Shown here piece after piece: positions 8,696 through 17,666 of a stretch of DNA of 64,000 nt. Below the pieces are notes generated by a model. That model made no database searches. It was given only the letters and a program-made list of their open reading frames with translations, and was not told the DNA's origin. Positions within the stretch are counted from its first letter, which is position 1, and each line of letters opens with the position of its first letter. A program made the position numbers and the translations under genes. Source of the stretch: Promethearchaeota archaeon (lineage in GTDB: Archaea > Asgardarchaeota > Lokiarchaeia > Sigyniarchaeales > SOKP01); the NCBI GenBank assembly GCA_016839705.1, contig JAEOTR010000025.1:1-64000 (forward strand). The letters are read 5' to 3'.

Positions 8696-10579
8696 TTAAG
8701 GGATAATCCTTAACTGTTTTAATTTATCTTCTGTTGGTCTTCCCGTTTCCCAATTCCAGCCTCGTCTGGTGTAATACTTCTTTAAGTTATCTTCTAAATC
8801 AAGTTTGACACCCATGATTCTTCCGGAAGGCAAAGATTTTAGAATATGGTTTGGAAGTTTATCATCTTCTCTTGTGATTCCTAAATTACAGCTGATTAAC
8901 CGTTTGAGATTATTAATACGTTCTCCCACTTCCATTAAAGATTTCTTATCGTAATTAAATCCTGTTGCAGCATTAATATACCCAATTATGTTATCAAGTG
9001 GGGGTCCATTCATATTACAATTCACAGCAGAATCATCAATAGCTCTCAAATCTTGAAGATTTGCGATACCTTTTTCGCTTCCTTTTATATTATTTCTTCC
9101 TTTACTTCTTTTTACCTTTATTGATTGATAATTAACGTTCCCTAATTCAGCTCCATACCAGTCACACTTATTATGATCTGCTCCAACACAGCCCGTCATA
9201 TAACTTAATGCTTGTCCTGCAAATGCTCGGGGTTCATGCATAGGTATCTCCAATCCTTTTACATGGGCAGCTAATTCTGGATCTACTTCTAGCTTTTCTG
9301 CCATAATTTTAACTCCTTCAGAAAGTATAGCTCCAATTTCTTCTTTTTTAACAATTTTTTCTATTAACGTTAATATTAATTCCCCGTTTCCCCAATGGAT
9401 ATCCTCTATTTGAATGCTACTAAGATTAGATTTAATTTTTTCAGTACCTAGATTATTTTCAACTAAGTAGATTAAGAATGCAATACTTACTCCACAAGAA
9501 ATTGTATCAATACCATACTTATTACATAGATGATTCGCTAAAATCACTTGTTTAGAATCAAAAAGTCCACAAAGAGTCCCTAAAGCAGCAACAGACTCAT
9601 ATTCTGGACCATCAACTTCAATATCTTCTCCGTTTACCTCAATAATAGTAGCTTTACCACATTTTACGGTACATCCTGCACATCCATAGCTAAACATTGG
9701 ATATTCTTCTTTTAATGTTTTACTTGTTAATTTTTCAGCAAGAAATTCTGCTTCAGTAAAATAATATCCAGGAGTATCACCATTAACCATTCCCAGATCG
9801 AGATAGAAATTAGTGCCATATAAATTAAATAATTGAGATGTTATGTTTCCCATTGGACCTGCGTCTTTTGCAAGTTCTTCTTGTTTTCGTAATTCTTTTC
9901 CGAGATCTTTGTCTGAAATTTCAATTCTTTTCGTTCCACGAATCGCAAGAGCTTTTAGATTTTTCGAACCCATTATTGCCCCTAATCCACACCTTCCAAC
10001 AGCTCTTCCTTCATCATTAATGATTGCTCCATAGTTTACTAAATTTTCTCCACCCTGACCTATACATGCGATTCTAAGATTTGATTGATCAATTTCTTTT
10101 TTTATTAATTCTTGAGTTTCATAGCAATCTTTACCCCATATAGAACTCGCATTTTTAAATTCAATAGTCCCATCGTTTATATACACATACACAGGTTCGT
10201 TTGCTTTGCCAGTAAAAACAATTGCATCATAACCACTGTTACGTAAGGATAAACAAAAATAACCTCCAGAAGTGCCTTCTCCCCATATACCTGTTGCGGG
10301 AGAAATGCCTGTGACTGAATATCTTCCTGAACTCGGTCTAATCGTTCCAGTTACGGGACCAGTAGCAAAAATTAACGGATTGATCTCCGCCAGTAGATTG
10401 GATTTGAGCTGGGTAAGAGCTTCCTCTGAAAGTAAATCATAAGTAATTTTAGCACTTAATCCAGTTCCCCCAAGATATTCTCTTGCAACATTAGGATCTA
10501 GATCTTTAATTTCAAAACTCTTATCAGTTAAATTAACAAACGCAATTTTCCCATTATATCCATATAATTTTTCTGTCAT
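8696..10579 (-). CDS. aor: Aldehyde:ferredoxin oxidoreductase, tungstopterin (AOR 1)
   Basis: 627 aa, the usual AOR length. It oxidises aldehydes to carboxylates, reducing ferredoxin, in the cytoplasm, with a tungsten bis-pterin and one [4Fe-4S] cluster. Visible family features: N-terminal YNGKIAFVNLTD, EYLGGTGLSAKI, the ATGPVTGT and RNSGYDAIVFTGKA blocks, the cluster motif CAGCTVKCG (CxxCxxxC) near residue 298, and the fourth cysteine in DDSAVNC near 518. GAGG precedes ATG 10579. It follows the Fe-alcohol dehydrogenase by 24 nt. Together they would interconvert alcohol, aldehyde and acid: the dehydrogenase makes or consumes the aldehyde and AOR couples it to ferredoxin. Substrate range cannot be read from the sequence. 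Confidence 0.92.
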   Translation of the reverse strand: MTEKLYGYNGKIAFVNLTDKSFEIKDLDPNVAREYLGGTGLSAKITYDLLSEEALTQLKSNLLAEINPLIFATGPVTGTIRPSSGRYSVTGISPATGIWGEGTSGGYFCLSLRNSGYDAIVFTGKANEPVYVYINDGTIEFKNASSIWGKDCYETQELIKKEIDQSNLRIACIGQGGENLVNYGAIINDEGRAVGRCGLGAIMGSKNLKALAIRGTKRIEISDKDLGKELRKQEELAKDAGPMGNITSQLFNLYGTNFYLDLGMVNGDTPGYYFTEAEFLAEKLTSKTLKEEYPMFSYGCAGCTVKCGKATIIEVNGEDIEVDGPEYESVAALGTLCGLFDSKQVILANHLCNKYGIDTISCGVSIAFLIYLVENNLGTEKIKSNLSSIQIEDIHWGNGELILTLIEKIVKKEEIGAILSEGVKIMAEKLEVDPELAAHVKGLEIPMHEPRAFAGQALSYMTGCVGADHNKCDWYGAELGNVNYQSIKVKRSKGRNNIKGSEKGIANLQDLRAIDDSAVNCNMNGPPLDNIIGYINAATGFNYDKKSLMEVGERINNLKRLISCNLGITREDDKLPNHILKSLPSGRIMGVKLDLEDNLKKYYTRRGWNWETGRPTEDKLKQLRIIP

Positions 10580-10603
10580 TTTTTCTTTTCCTCTTTTTAT
10601 TAA

Positions 10604-11902
10604 TTAAAAATCAATATCTCTCCCATCCCACGCATATTCATATATTTTTTTATAGGTCTCTTTATGCATCCAACGGGGAGCTAAAAGATCCACAGCATCA
10701 GTTTCTGCATAATTAACTAAAAGATCTATCTTAGCCATGTATTCTTCCCTCGAAATAGTTGGATTTTTTACCTCTTTTATAAAAACCGCTCCATCTATCG
10801 AATGTATGAAATCCTTAATTGCCTGAAGTAATTCCGTAAGCAATGCTTTCCTTTCTTTCCCTTTAGATTCGACTCCGAAAACAGGACATAAATCTTTCCA
10901 TCTATCTGATATCTTTGCTGTATATGCCACGGTGTAAGGAAGAAATAAGCCTACACAAAATCCATGATGCATCTTGAATACTTTTCCCAAACTGTGACCT
11001 AAACCGTGATCGATTCCAACCCTAGTATTACCAAAGCCCATGCCAGCTACTACTGTTGCCATTTGCATTTTTTCACGAGCTTCTAAATCTTTAGCACCAT
11101 ATTTATAAGCTCGAGGTAAATATTTGAGAATTTCTTTTATAGCAGCAATATTCAGAGCATCGTTTAAAGGACCACCCCATGTGGAAACGTATGCTCCTGC
11201 TGAATGAGCAAGTGCATCTAAACCTGTGGCCATTGTTAAGAATGGTGGCATATCTTTCACAAAATCAGTATGCAAAACAGCTATATCTGGAACGAGTTCA
11301 GAATGAGAAAGAGCCAGCTTCTGTGGAGGGTCTCTCGTCGTTATTGTAAGCATAGCGTTACGAGTAACCTCAGATCCCGTTCCTGAAGTTGTAGGAATAG
11401 CAATTAAGAACTTCATCTTTTTACGTAACCCCAAACCTCCAAGTCCTAAAAGTCTATAAAAATTAGCATCGGGATTTTCATATTTAAGCATTATGGCTTT
11501 TGCAGAATCCATTACACTTCCCCCACCAATCGCAATACCCACTGTGGGTTTAAAATCTCTACAAACCTCTGCACCCTCTTCAATCGTAGGGATTGGTCCT
11601 TCTGGTTTCACACCGGACCATACCTTTGACTCAGCCTCTATTGTATTTAACTCTACAATTACTTGATTCGCAAATTTCTCTGTGAAATCATCGGTAATAA
11701 TTAATACTCGTCTTTCATCTTTCTCAAGTCTAGCCTCTAAAAATCCACTCATCTGATTTAATGCATTAATCCCGAAAAATATCTGTGCAGTTCTGAAACT
11801 TCCCATCATCATCTGTGCGGGTGCTCTTCCTAGTACAGCACTTATAAAATCCTTAACCATGTCAAGTTCATAAAGAGGTACATTATCTGGTAAATTTTCC
11901 AA
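10604..11902 (-). CDS. Iron-containing alcohol dehydrogenase
   Basis: 432 aa, group III Fe-ADH, interconverting alcohols and aldehydes with NAD(P). The nucleotide-binding motif GGGSVMDSAK lies near residue 126. Metal ligands of the family are present: the Asp and His in GLDALAHSAGAYVS near 228, and the histidines in GIDHGLGHSLGKVFKMHHG near 300. It is the first gene of a minus-strand unit with AOR 1, which points to fermentative disposal or use of aldehydes from amino-acid breakdown. The N-terminus (residues 1-45) is slightly longer than in bacterial relatives. Starts at ATG 11902. Confidence 0.9.
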   Translation of the reverse strand: MENLPDNVPLYELDMVKDFISAVLGRAPAQMMMGSFRTAQIFFGINALNQMSGFLEARLEKDERRVLIITDDFTEKFANQVIVELNTIEAESKVWSGVKPEGPIPTIEEGAEVCRDFKPTVGIAIGGGSVMDSAKAIMLKYENPDANFYRLLGLGGLGLRKKMKFLIAIPTTSGTGSEVTRNAMLTITTRDPPQKLALSHSELVPDIAVLHTDFVKDMPPFLTMATGLDALAHSAGAYVSTWGGPLNDALNIAAIKEILKYLPRAYKYGAKDLEAREKMQMATVVAGMGFGNTRVGIDHGLGHSLGKVFKMHHGFCVGLFLPYTVAYTAKISDRWKDLCPVFGVESKGKERKALLTELLQAIKDFIHSIDGAVFIKEVKNPTISREEYMAKIDLLVNYAETDAVDLLAPRWMHKETYKKIYEYAWDGRDIDF

Positions 11903-12112
11903 TTTTTATATCACCATAAAATATTAATTTAATTTTTTGATAAAAAGTATTTTAATCTATATCTTTTTTAGTGATTTTACAAGTAATTACTATTTCTAAA
12001 AATTATTGATTAATTCGAAAAAATAAAGAATTTATTGGTAGGATTCCTGACTTTGAAGTAAGTTTCTTAAGCAAAAGAATCTTATTTATTTTCAATTATG
12101 ATTTTGAAAACC

Positions 12113-12126
12113 ATTGATTAATCAAT
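12113..12126. repeat. 14-bp perfect palindrome upstream of the TPR gene
   Basis: ATTGATTAATCAAT, centred about 70 nt before ATG 12191, in the 288-nt divergent interval between the alcohol dehydrogenase and the TPR gene. An operator is possible, but A+T-rich palindromes arise easily by chance here. Confidence 0.3.
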
Positions 12127-12190
12127 TAACATTTATCGGGATTGGTTAGCTTCATAATCCAATTTGAGCAGTATTAAGTGATTAAGAAAA

Positions 12191-13906
12191 ATGTCAGATA
12201 GCAATCAAGAAGTATCAGAAAAAAAAAATGATGCAGCCTCTTTAAGAGAAAAGTCGTGGGGATACTATTTTAAAGGTGATTATAATAAAGCTTTTGAGTT
12301 AGCAGAGCAAAGTTTGAAAATAGAAGAAAAAAAGAGTAGCAAATTTGGCATCGCCGTTAGCTACCATTTGTTAGGGAATATTTTATTACTAAAAGGTGAG
12401 CGTGATGCAGGTTTAGATTATGCTTATAAGTGTTTAAAACTATTTGAAGAACTAGAAAATAGAGGTTGGATCGCAGCAAGTCTTCACTTGATCGGTCTTG
12501 CCTATAATTTTAAAGGAGATTATAATCAATCGATCAAATTCAGCAAAAAAAGCTTGGATATCAGTGAAATTTCAGATGAAACTAGGGCAAACGTACTTTA
12601 TAATCTAGGGAGTGTCTATAGCATGAAGGGAGAGATTCGGAGAGCTTTGAAATATCTTGAAAGAGGTGCTACGCTTACCGAGGAACAAAATGATTACCTC
12701 CTGTTATCTTTAATTCTATCTCAAATGGGGATGATATATTGGGGCATGAATATTCATGAGAAAAGTAAAGAATACCTTGAGCGCAGTTTAAAAATTTCTG
12801 AGAAATTAAACTATTCGAATGTAATATCATGGTCCCTTTTTGGTTTAATAATGACGGCACTCGATCAGGATCTTCATGACCAAGCTCAGGAACATTTAAG
12901 ATGGTTAAAAGATCATACTGATAAAGCAAAAAGTAAGTTCTTAACTGATATTTATTCTTTTGCAAAATCTCAGGTTCTTTTAAACAGTGGCAGGACTCGA
13001 AACCGGGCACAAGGTGAAATTCTCTTAAGAAAAATTACAGAAGAGGATGTTTCTAACCCTTCCATATATTTAACGGCCCTCTCGTTTTATTGTATGTTTC
13101 TTATAGAAGAACTCGGAACATCTAATGATTTAAAGATTTTGGAAGAATTAAACCCCTTAATTAACCGTATTTTCAAATTAGCTGAAAGAACTCATAATTA
13201 TATTATGCTTGCTTATGTAAAGGTATTTCAAGCAGCAGTAGAATTAATTCAAATGAAGTTCGATGATGCCAAGAAACTATTAACAGAGAGTCTACGTATT
13301 ACCATGTTGCAAGACAATCCAAGATTAGCTCAATATATATCAAGATTATATGATCACTTTCTTGAGCAACAAGATACATGGGAGCAATATAAAGAATCGA
13401 ATGCTCCGATGACAGATAGAATAAAACTTGCCTCTATTAATAGCATATTAAATCGTCTTACAGGAAAGATTCCCGCTGACAGTCCAGAATTGATTAATGA
13501 AGAATCGGTACTTCTTCTAATCACCGCAGAAGGCGGGACACTTATCTTTTCCAATTCCTTTACAAAAGATATTTCCTTTGAAGAAGATCTTGTAAGTAGT
13601 TTTTTATCTGCATTTAATACATTTAGCGGGGAATTGTTTTCAAAGGGTCTTGATAGAGCTAAATTTGGTGAGTATATGATATTAATGGAATCAATAAACT
13701 CCTTCTCAATTTGTTATTTATTTAAAGGGCAGACTTATTCAGCAAAACAAAAATTAACTCAATTTACTGAACGCTTAAAAAGTAATACTCAAGTATTGAA
13801 AGCTTTAGATCGGAGTAATAAAACAAGTCAAGTTCTTGAACTAAGGGACATACCTGCACTTCAAGATTTAATAACGACTGTTTTTATTAAAGGTGGAGTT
13901 AACTAA
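12191..13906 (+). CDS. TPR-repeat protein with C-terminal roadblock-like domain
   Basis: 571 aa. Residues 10-390 are tetratricopeptide repeats (repeating pattern G..YxxKGxYxxAxExxxxSLxI, for example at 25-55, 65-95 and 105-135). After a linker, residues 430-560 form a separate domain starting at ESVLLLITAEGGTLIFS. Its hydrophobic strand pattern, the FSxxF element and a central helix resemble roadblock/longin-type domains, which Asgard genomes pair with small GTPases. This second assignment is inference from pattern only. It has no signal peptide or membrane segment, so it is probably a cytoplasmic scaffold. It stands alone and converges on the ferredoxin-AOR pair. Confidence 0.75.
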   Translation: MSDSNQEVSEKKNDAASLREKSWGYYFKGDYNKAFELAEQSLKIEEKKSSKFGIAVSYHLLGNILLLKGERDAGLDYAYKCLKLFEELENRGWIAASLHLIGLAYNFKGDYNQSIKFSKKSLDISEISDETRANVLYNLGSVYSMKGEIRRALKYLERGATLTEEQNDYLLLSLILSQMGMIYWGMNIHEKSKEYLERSLKISEKLNYSNVISWSLFGLIMTALDQDLHDQAQEHLRWLKDHTDKAKSKFLTDIYSFAKSQVLLNSGRTRNRAQGEILLRKITEEDVSNPSIYLTALSFYCMFLIEELGTSNDLKILEELNPLINRIFKLAERTHNYIMLAYVKVFQAAVELIQMKFDDAKKLLTESLRITMLQDNPRLAQYISRLYDHFLEQQDTWEQYKESNAPMTDRIKLASINSILNRLTGKIPADSPELINEESVLLLITAEGGTLIFSNSFTKDISFEEDLVSSFLSAFNTFSGELFSKGLDRAKFGEYMILMESINSFSICYLFKGQTYSAKQKLTQFTERLKSNTQVLKALDRSNKTSQVLELRDIPALQDLITTVFIKGGVN

Positions 13907-13964
13907 AATAACTTTAAAGGCATTTAACCACTTCAGAGTTAATTGAGTTTAAATTGAAAATAAT

Positions 13965-13991
13965 TAAAGAAAAAATAAAAGAAAAAAATAA
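13965..13991 (-). terminator. Oligo-T terminator of the AOR 2 operon
   Basis: The minus strand just after the ferredoxin stop (13995) reads T6-C-T4-A-T6, a typical archaeal termination tract, in the short convergent gap with the TPR gene. Confidence 0.45.
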
Positions 13992-13994
13992 GAT

Positions 13995-14549
13995 TTATCC
14001 TTCGGATTCCGAAAGAATATCACCAAAGAGTCGTTTAACAGCGTCAATCCGCTTCTCTTCGCCAATTTGCTCAACATCTTTTAATGATATTGCTTCTTTT
14101 GGACAAAGATCAATACATGCAGGATATTTTTCTCCTCTTTCAGGATTGATATAGTCTTCCTTCATCGTATCACATAGATCACAAATTAGCGCTTTTTGCG
14201 ATATTATATGTAAATTCAAAACTCCGAAATCACATGCTCTAATACAAAAAGCACATCCATTGCACTTATCATCATCTACAATAATAGAACCAGTCCTTTT
14301 ATCCTGCTCCAAAGCCTTTTCAGGACAACTTCGAACACATGGTGCGTCATCACACTTCTGGCATGCTAATGCGACGTTTAAGATGGGTTCAATTCTAACT
14401 CTGTGAATTCTAGTATTTATAGGATTAAATTCTCCGTCGTGTACAAAAGAGCATACAGATTCGCAAGTTTCACAACCAGTACACAGATTTGGGTCAACGA
14501 TAATAAATTGATGAACGACTCCGCCTCTCTTTTTAGTCGATTTTGACAT
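13995..14549 (-). CDS. Four-cluster ferredoxin-type electron-transfer subunit of AOR 2
   Basis: 184 aa of the HycB/DmsB/BamC kind, with four sets of cysteines for about four [4Fe-4S] clusters: CTGCETCESVC near residue 22, CQKCDDAPCVRSCP near 62, CNGCAFCIRAC near 94, and CDLCDTMK...CIDLCP near 122-147. It starts 3 nt after the AOR 2 stop codon, so the two are translationally coupled and very probably form one enzyme. Such pairs are known for WOR5-like tungsten enzymes and for the BamBC part of class II benzoyl-CoA reductase. The small subunit would relay electrons between the W active site and a partner. No signal peptide, so cytoplasmic. Confidence 0.85.
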   Translation of the reverse strand: MSKSTKKRGGVVHQFIIVDPNLCTGCETCESVCSFVHDGEFNPINTRIHRVRIEPILNVALACQKCDDAPCVRSCPEKALEQDKRTGSIIVDDDKCNGCAFCIRACDFGVLNLHIISQKALICDLCDTMKEDYINPERGEKYPACIDLCPKEAISLKDVEQIGEEKRIDAVKRLFGDILSESEG

Positions 14550-14552
14550 CTC

Positions 14553-16478
14553 TTAACTCTTACCTCCCGCTGATTTTAGTTTGCCTATAACAAAGTCTAA
14601 TCCGAGTGCTTTTAAGGTTTCATCCGTTGGAATTCCTGTTTTAGTATCCCAGCCACGAGCCTCAAAATAACCGCTTAATAATTTCTGATACCCATCTTCC
14701 TTCAAAACAACGCCTTTAGCTGGTCCTCTTGTATGTGGTTGTTTAAAGAATCTTTCTGGAGGTCGATCATCTTCTCGCTTCCAACCTTCTCGAATATTAA
14801 AGCATTTGGAGAGATTCACAATCGCTTCTCCTCGGTGCTGAATAGATTTATCAGTCATGGGGATTCCAGTTACTAATTCAAAAACCTTAGCCATCTCTGC
14901 ATCGTTTTCATATATTCCTCGAGTGAATTTACACACTATATAGGAATCGATGATCGCGTAAATATCTTCCAAGTCTTTAATTGCTTTTCCTCTCTCAACT
15001 GGCTTCTCGTAACCAAACCTGTCAAAATTACCCTTAGCATCAAGGCCGTATGAACCATTACGTAAATGGCATGCTCCACGAACAGAAACACTCATTCCAA
15101 CGGCAAAAGAACTCATACCGTGTACATCAAAAGCCGGCATTTCCAAACCCTTTATATGCATGCCATAATAGCTTGCATTTTTCTTACCCATTTCTTCTAA
15201 TCGCTTTCCTGCTTCTCTTGTTCCATCTCCAAAAATCTTACCAGCAAAACCTTTACCAAGAATCATTTCTTCAGTAAATCTGACGAGATTAACTGTCGAT
15301 CCAAAAGGTAATTCATAACCCAAATCTTCTTTGGTAATAATACCTTCTTCATAACACTCCATAGCCATAGCAGCAGTAACGCCACCACTGATAGCGTCGA
15401 TGCCAAGATCATCAGTTAGAGACACACACTTAAACACCGTAGGCCAATCATAATTTCCACAAGCAGATCCAAAACTATAACAAAGCTCTTGATCTATGCT
15501 TGAATAAAGATTGGGCCAGTTAGGGTGATCTTTGGGTATTTTTGTGATATGATCACATCCTATTGAGCATTGAGAACACGCAACTTTCTTCACAACCCAA
15601 TCTTGATTGAGTATATCACCAGTAAAAGTTCCATCATCAACTTTATCCCATGTACCTTCACGATGATTGAAAGTTGGCATCATTCCGAGTTTATTATAAC
15701 TAGTTATCCCGGCAGGAGTGCCTAAATCACGGTATTTAGCTGTAGCAGGTCCATTTGCAACTTTTATTAGTTTCTTAGCTAACTTAAAAAACTCGACTGG
15801 TTGGGCTACACTGATTCCTTTAGTACCTCGAAAACATATTGCTTTAAGGTTTTTTGACCCCATAACCGCGCCCATTCCAGTTCTTCCAGCTTGCCTATTA
15901 CGATCATTAGTGATACATCCCATAAATCCACCGCGTTCTCCTCCTGGGCCAATAGTCATTACTCCTAGGCGCTGATCTTGAAATTCTTCCCTTAAAATTT
16001 CTTCTGTTTCCCAACATCCTTTACCCCAAAGATTGTCTTTGCATGGAACTAAATAATAATCATCGTCATCTACAACCATATAAACAGGTTCGGGGGCTTT
16101 ACCTTTGATTACAATCATATTGATACCAGCACGACGAGCTTGAGCAGCAACTGATCCAGAAGAAATCGCCATACCAAACTGACCTGTTAATGGAGATTTG
16201 GCAAATACTCCATATTTGGAGCTTGTAGGAAGTATTGTTCCCGGAAATGGACCGTGTGCATATACGAACACATTTTCAGGGCTCAGTGGATCAACTCCTG
16301 CGGGACACTCATCCCAAAGTACTTTAGCACCGAATCCATAACCACCAATCCAGTCGCGACAGAATTCATTAGATAATTTAGTTTTACTTATTTTTCCATC
16401 AGTTAGATTTACATCAAGTCGTACTTGAGTAAATCCTTTAACATCATCAGGAACTGGTATTTCCTTAGTTTTACTCAT
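14553..16478 (-). CDS. AOR-family tungsten oxidoreductase (AOR 2)
   Basis: 641 aa from ATG 16478. A GTG at 16487 is also in frame but lies inside a palindrome, so I prefer the ATG. Family blocks are present: DWIGGYGFGAKVLW, AHGPFPGTILP, RRAGINMIVIKGKAPEPVY and GRTGMGAVMGSKNLKA. The cluster motif CSQCSIGC (CxxCxxxC) lies near residue 305 and the fourth Cys in DSYIVCKF near 515. Coupling to the four-cluster ferredoxin separates it from AOR 1, which has no such partner, and suggests a WOR5-like or BamB-like heterodimer. Substrate is not determinable. C-terminal YFEARGWDTKTGIPT is a typical AOR ending. Confidence 0.88.
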   Translation of the reverse strand: MSKTKEIPVPDDVKGFTQVRLDVNLTDGKISKTKLSNEFCRDWIGGYGFGAKVLWDECPAGVDPLSPENVFVYAHGPFPGTILPTSSKYGVFAKSPLTGQFGMAISSGSVAAQARRAGINMIVIKGKAPEPVYMVVDDDDYYLVPCKDNLWGKGCWETEEILREEFQDQRLGVMTIGPGGERGGFMGCITNDRNRQAGRTGMGAVMGSKNLKAICFRGTKGISVAQPVEFFKLAKKLIKVANGPATAKYRDLGTPAGITSYNKLGMMPTFNHREGTWDKVDDGTFTGDILNQDWVVKKVACSQCSIGCDHITKIPKDHPNWPNLYSSIDQELCYSFGSACGNYDWPTVFKCVSLTDDLGIDAISGGVTAAMAMECYEEGIITKEDLGYELPFGSTVNLVRFTEEMILGKGFAGKIFGDGTREAGKRLEEMGKKNASYYGMHIKGLEMPAFDVHGMSSFAVGMSVSVRGACHLRNGSYGLDAKGNFDRFGYEKPVERGKAIKDLEDIYAIIDSYIVCKFTRGIYENDAEMAKVFELVTGIPMTDKSIQHRGEAIVNLSKCFNIREGWKREDDRPPERFFKQPHTRGPAKGVVLKEDGYQKLLSGYFEARGWDTKTGIPTDETLKALGLDFVIGKLKSAGGKS

Positions 16479-16484
16479 GTTTTT

Positions 16485-16498
16485 CACAATTAATTGTG
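16485..16498. repeat. 14-bp palindrome at the AOR 2 start
   Basis: CACAATTAATTGTG lies just upstream of ATG 16478 and overlaps the alternative GTG. It could be an operator. It is also the kind of A+T-rich palindrome expected by chance. Confidence 0.3.
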
Positions 16499-16654
16499 TA
16501 TTTGAATTTTAAAATATTTTAAATCAATATTTATTTTCAATATTTCAGTATTTAATTATTTTCTTGTTAACTCTAGAAATACCTTTCTTTAAATGAGTAA
16601 GACTCTAAAAGAGTAAAAAAGAAAATATATCTTTTAAAACAATTTCAAGAAGAA

Positions 16655-17623
16655 TTAGTTACTTTTAATCCTTGAGCCACATTGCGGACAAAAAGTTGCC
16701 ATCTCACCTAATTTCATTCCACAAAATTCACAAAACTGTTGAGTAGCTTTAGATTTATCCTCTTTTAAATCTGAAATAGGGGGAAAAGGCTGATCTTCTT
16801 TTTCTTCTTTAATTAAAGGGGATTCCAGAATTTTTTCAACTCTAAGATCAGGTTTTTCTGCCACAATTTTTTCTTCTTTTGTAACTGAGACTAGCGAAAT
16901 TTTTTGATCCTCTTCAGCTTTTTTTCCACATTTAAAACAATATATTGCTTCTATGTATAACCGCTGCCCACAATGAGGACATTTTTTAATTGATTCTTCT
17001 TCTAATTTTCTGGATGGGGATGGCATCGTTTTTATTTCTTTAACTCTTACTTGGGGTGTTGACGTTGAGACAGTGTATTCTCGTTTATACCGACGTTCAG
17101 TCCGACGAGTAGTTTTTTTCTTATTAGATATAAATGCACATGCAGATATTATTATTATCACAAAAATAATAATAATTCCTATCTGTATGGAAAATTCTGG
17201 AGGAAAAGAGGGGTAAGTGTCCGAAAATTCTCTAATATCTTGGGTATTACCATTAAAAATATTATCTGTGATCTCATTATTATAATAATAATATAGATAA
17301 ATGCCGATATAATTATTATTAAGTGTGTTTTCTGTGATTTCGTTATTATCACTAAACCGTAAATAGATCCCATAATCATTAAAAGACACGGTGTTTGCTA
17401 CAATCATATTATTATGACTGCTTTGTAAATCCACTCCATGATCACCATTGTTATATAGAACATTGTCAAAAATATAGTTATAATCACTATACCATATTCT
17501 TATTGCATCTAGACGATTATCACTTACAACATTTCTAATAATATCATTGAAATTACTATTCTCTAGGAGTATTCCATTAGAAGCGTTATATACAACATTG
17601 TAAATTAATTGCCCATTTCCAAT
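16655..17623 (-). pseudogene. Truncated right-handed beta-helix protein with TM anchor and zinc ribbons
   Basis: The first usable start is GTG 17434 (259 aa), but the same frame stays open up to 17623 and already encodes beta-helix repeats there (SNFNDIIRNVVSDN, DYNYIFDNVLYNN) without any start codon. The N-terminus, which should hold a signal peptide and more repeats, is missing, so I read this as the 3' remnant of a NosD/PbH1-type surface protein. After the repeats come one transmembrane helix (about residues 77-103 counted from GTG 17434), a basic stop-transfer stretch, then two zinc ribbons on the other side: CPHCGQRLY...CFKCGKKA and CEFCGMKLG...CPQCGSR. It lies 43 nt downstream of the HdrBC-NfnB fusion gene's stop. 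Confidence 0.6.
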
Positions 17624-17666
17624 TTACCCCTTTCGTAATCGAAAAATAAAGAAATAATAGTAATAA

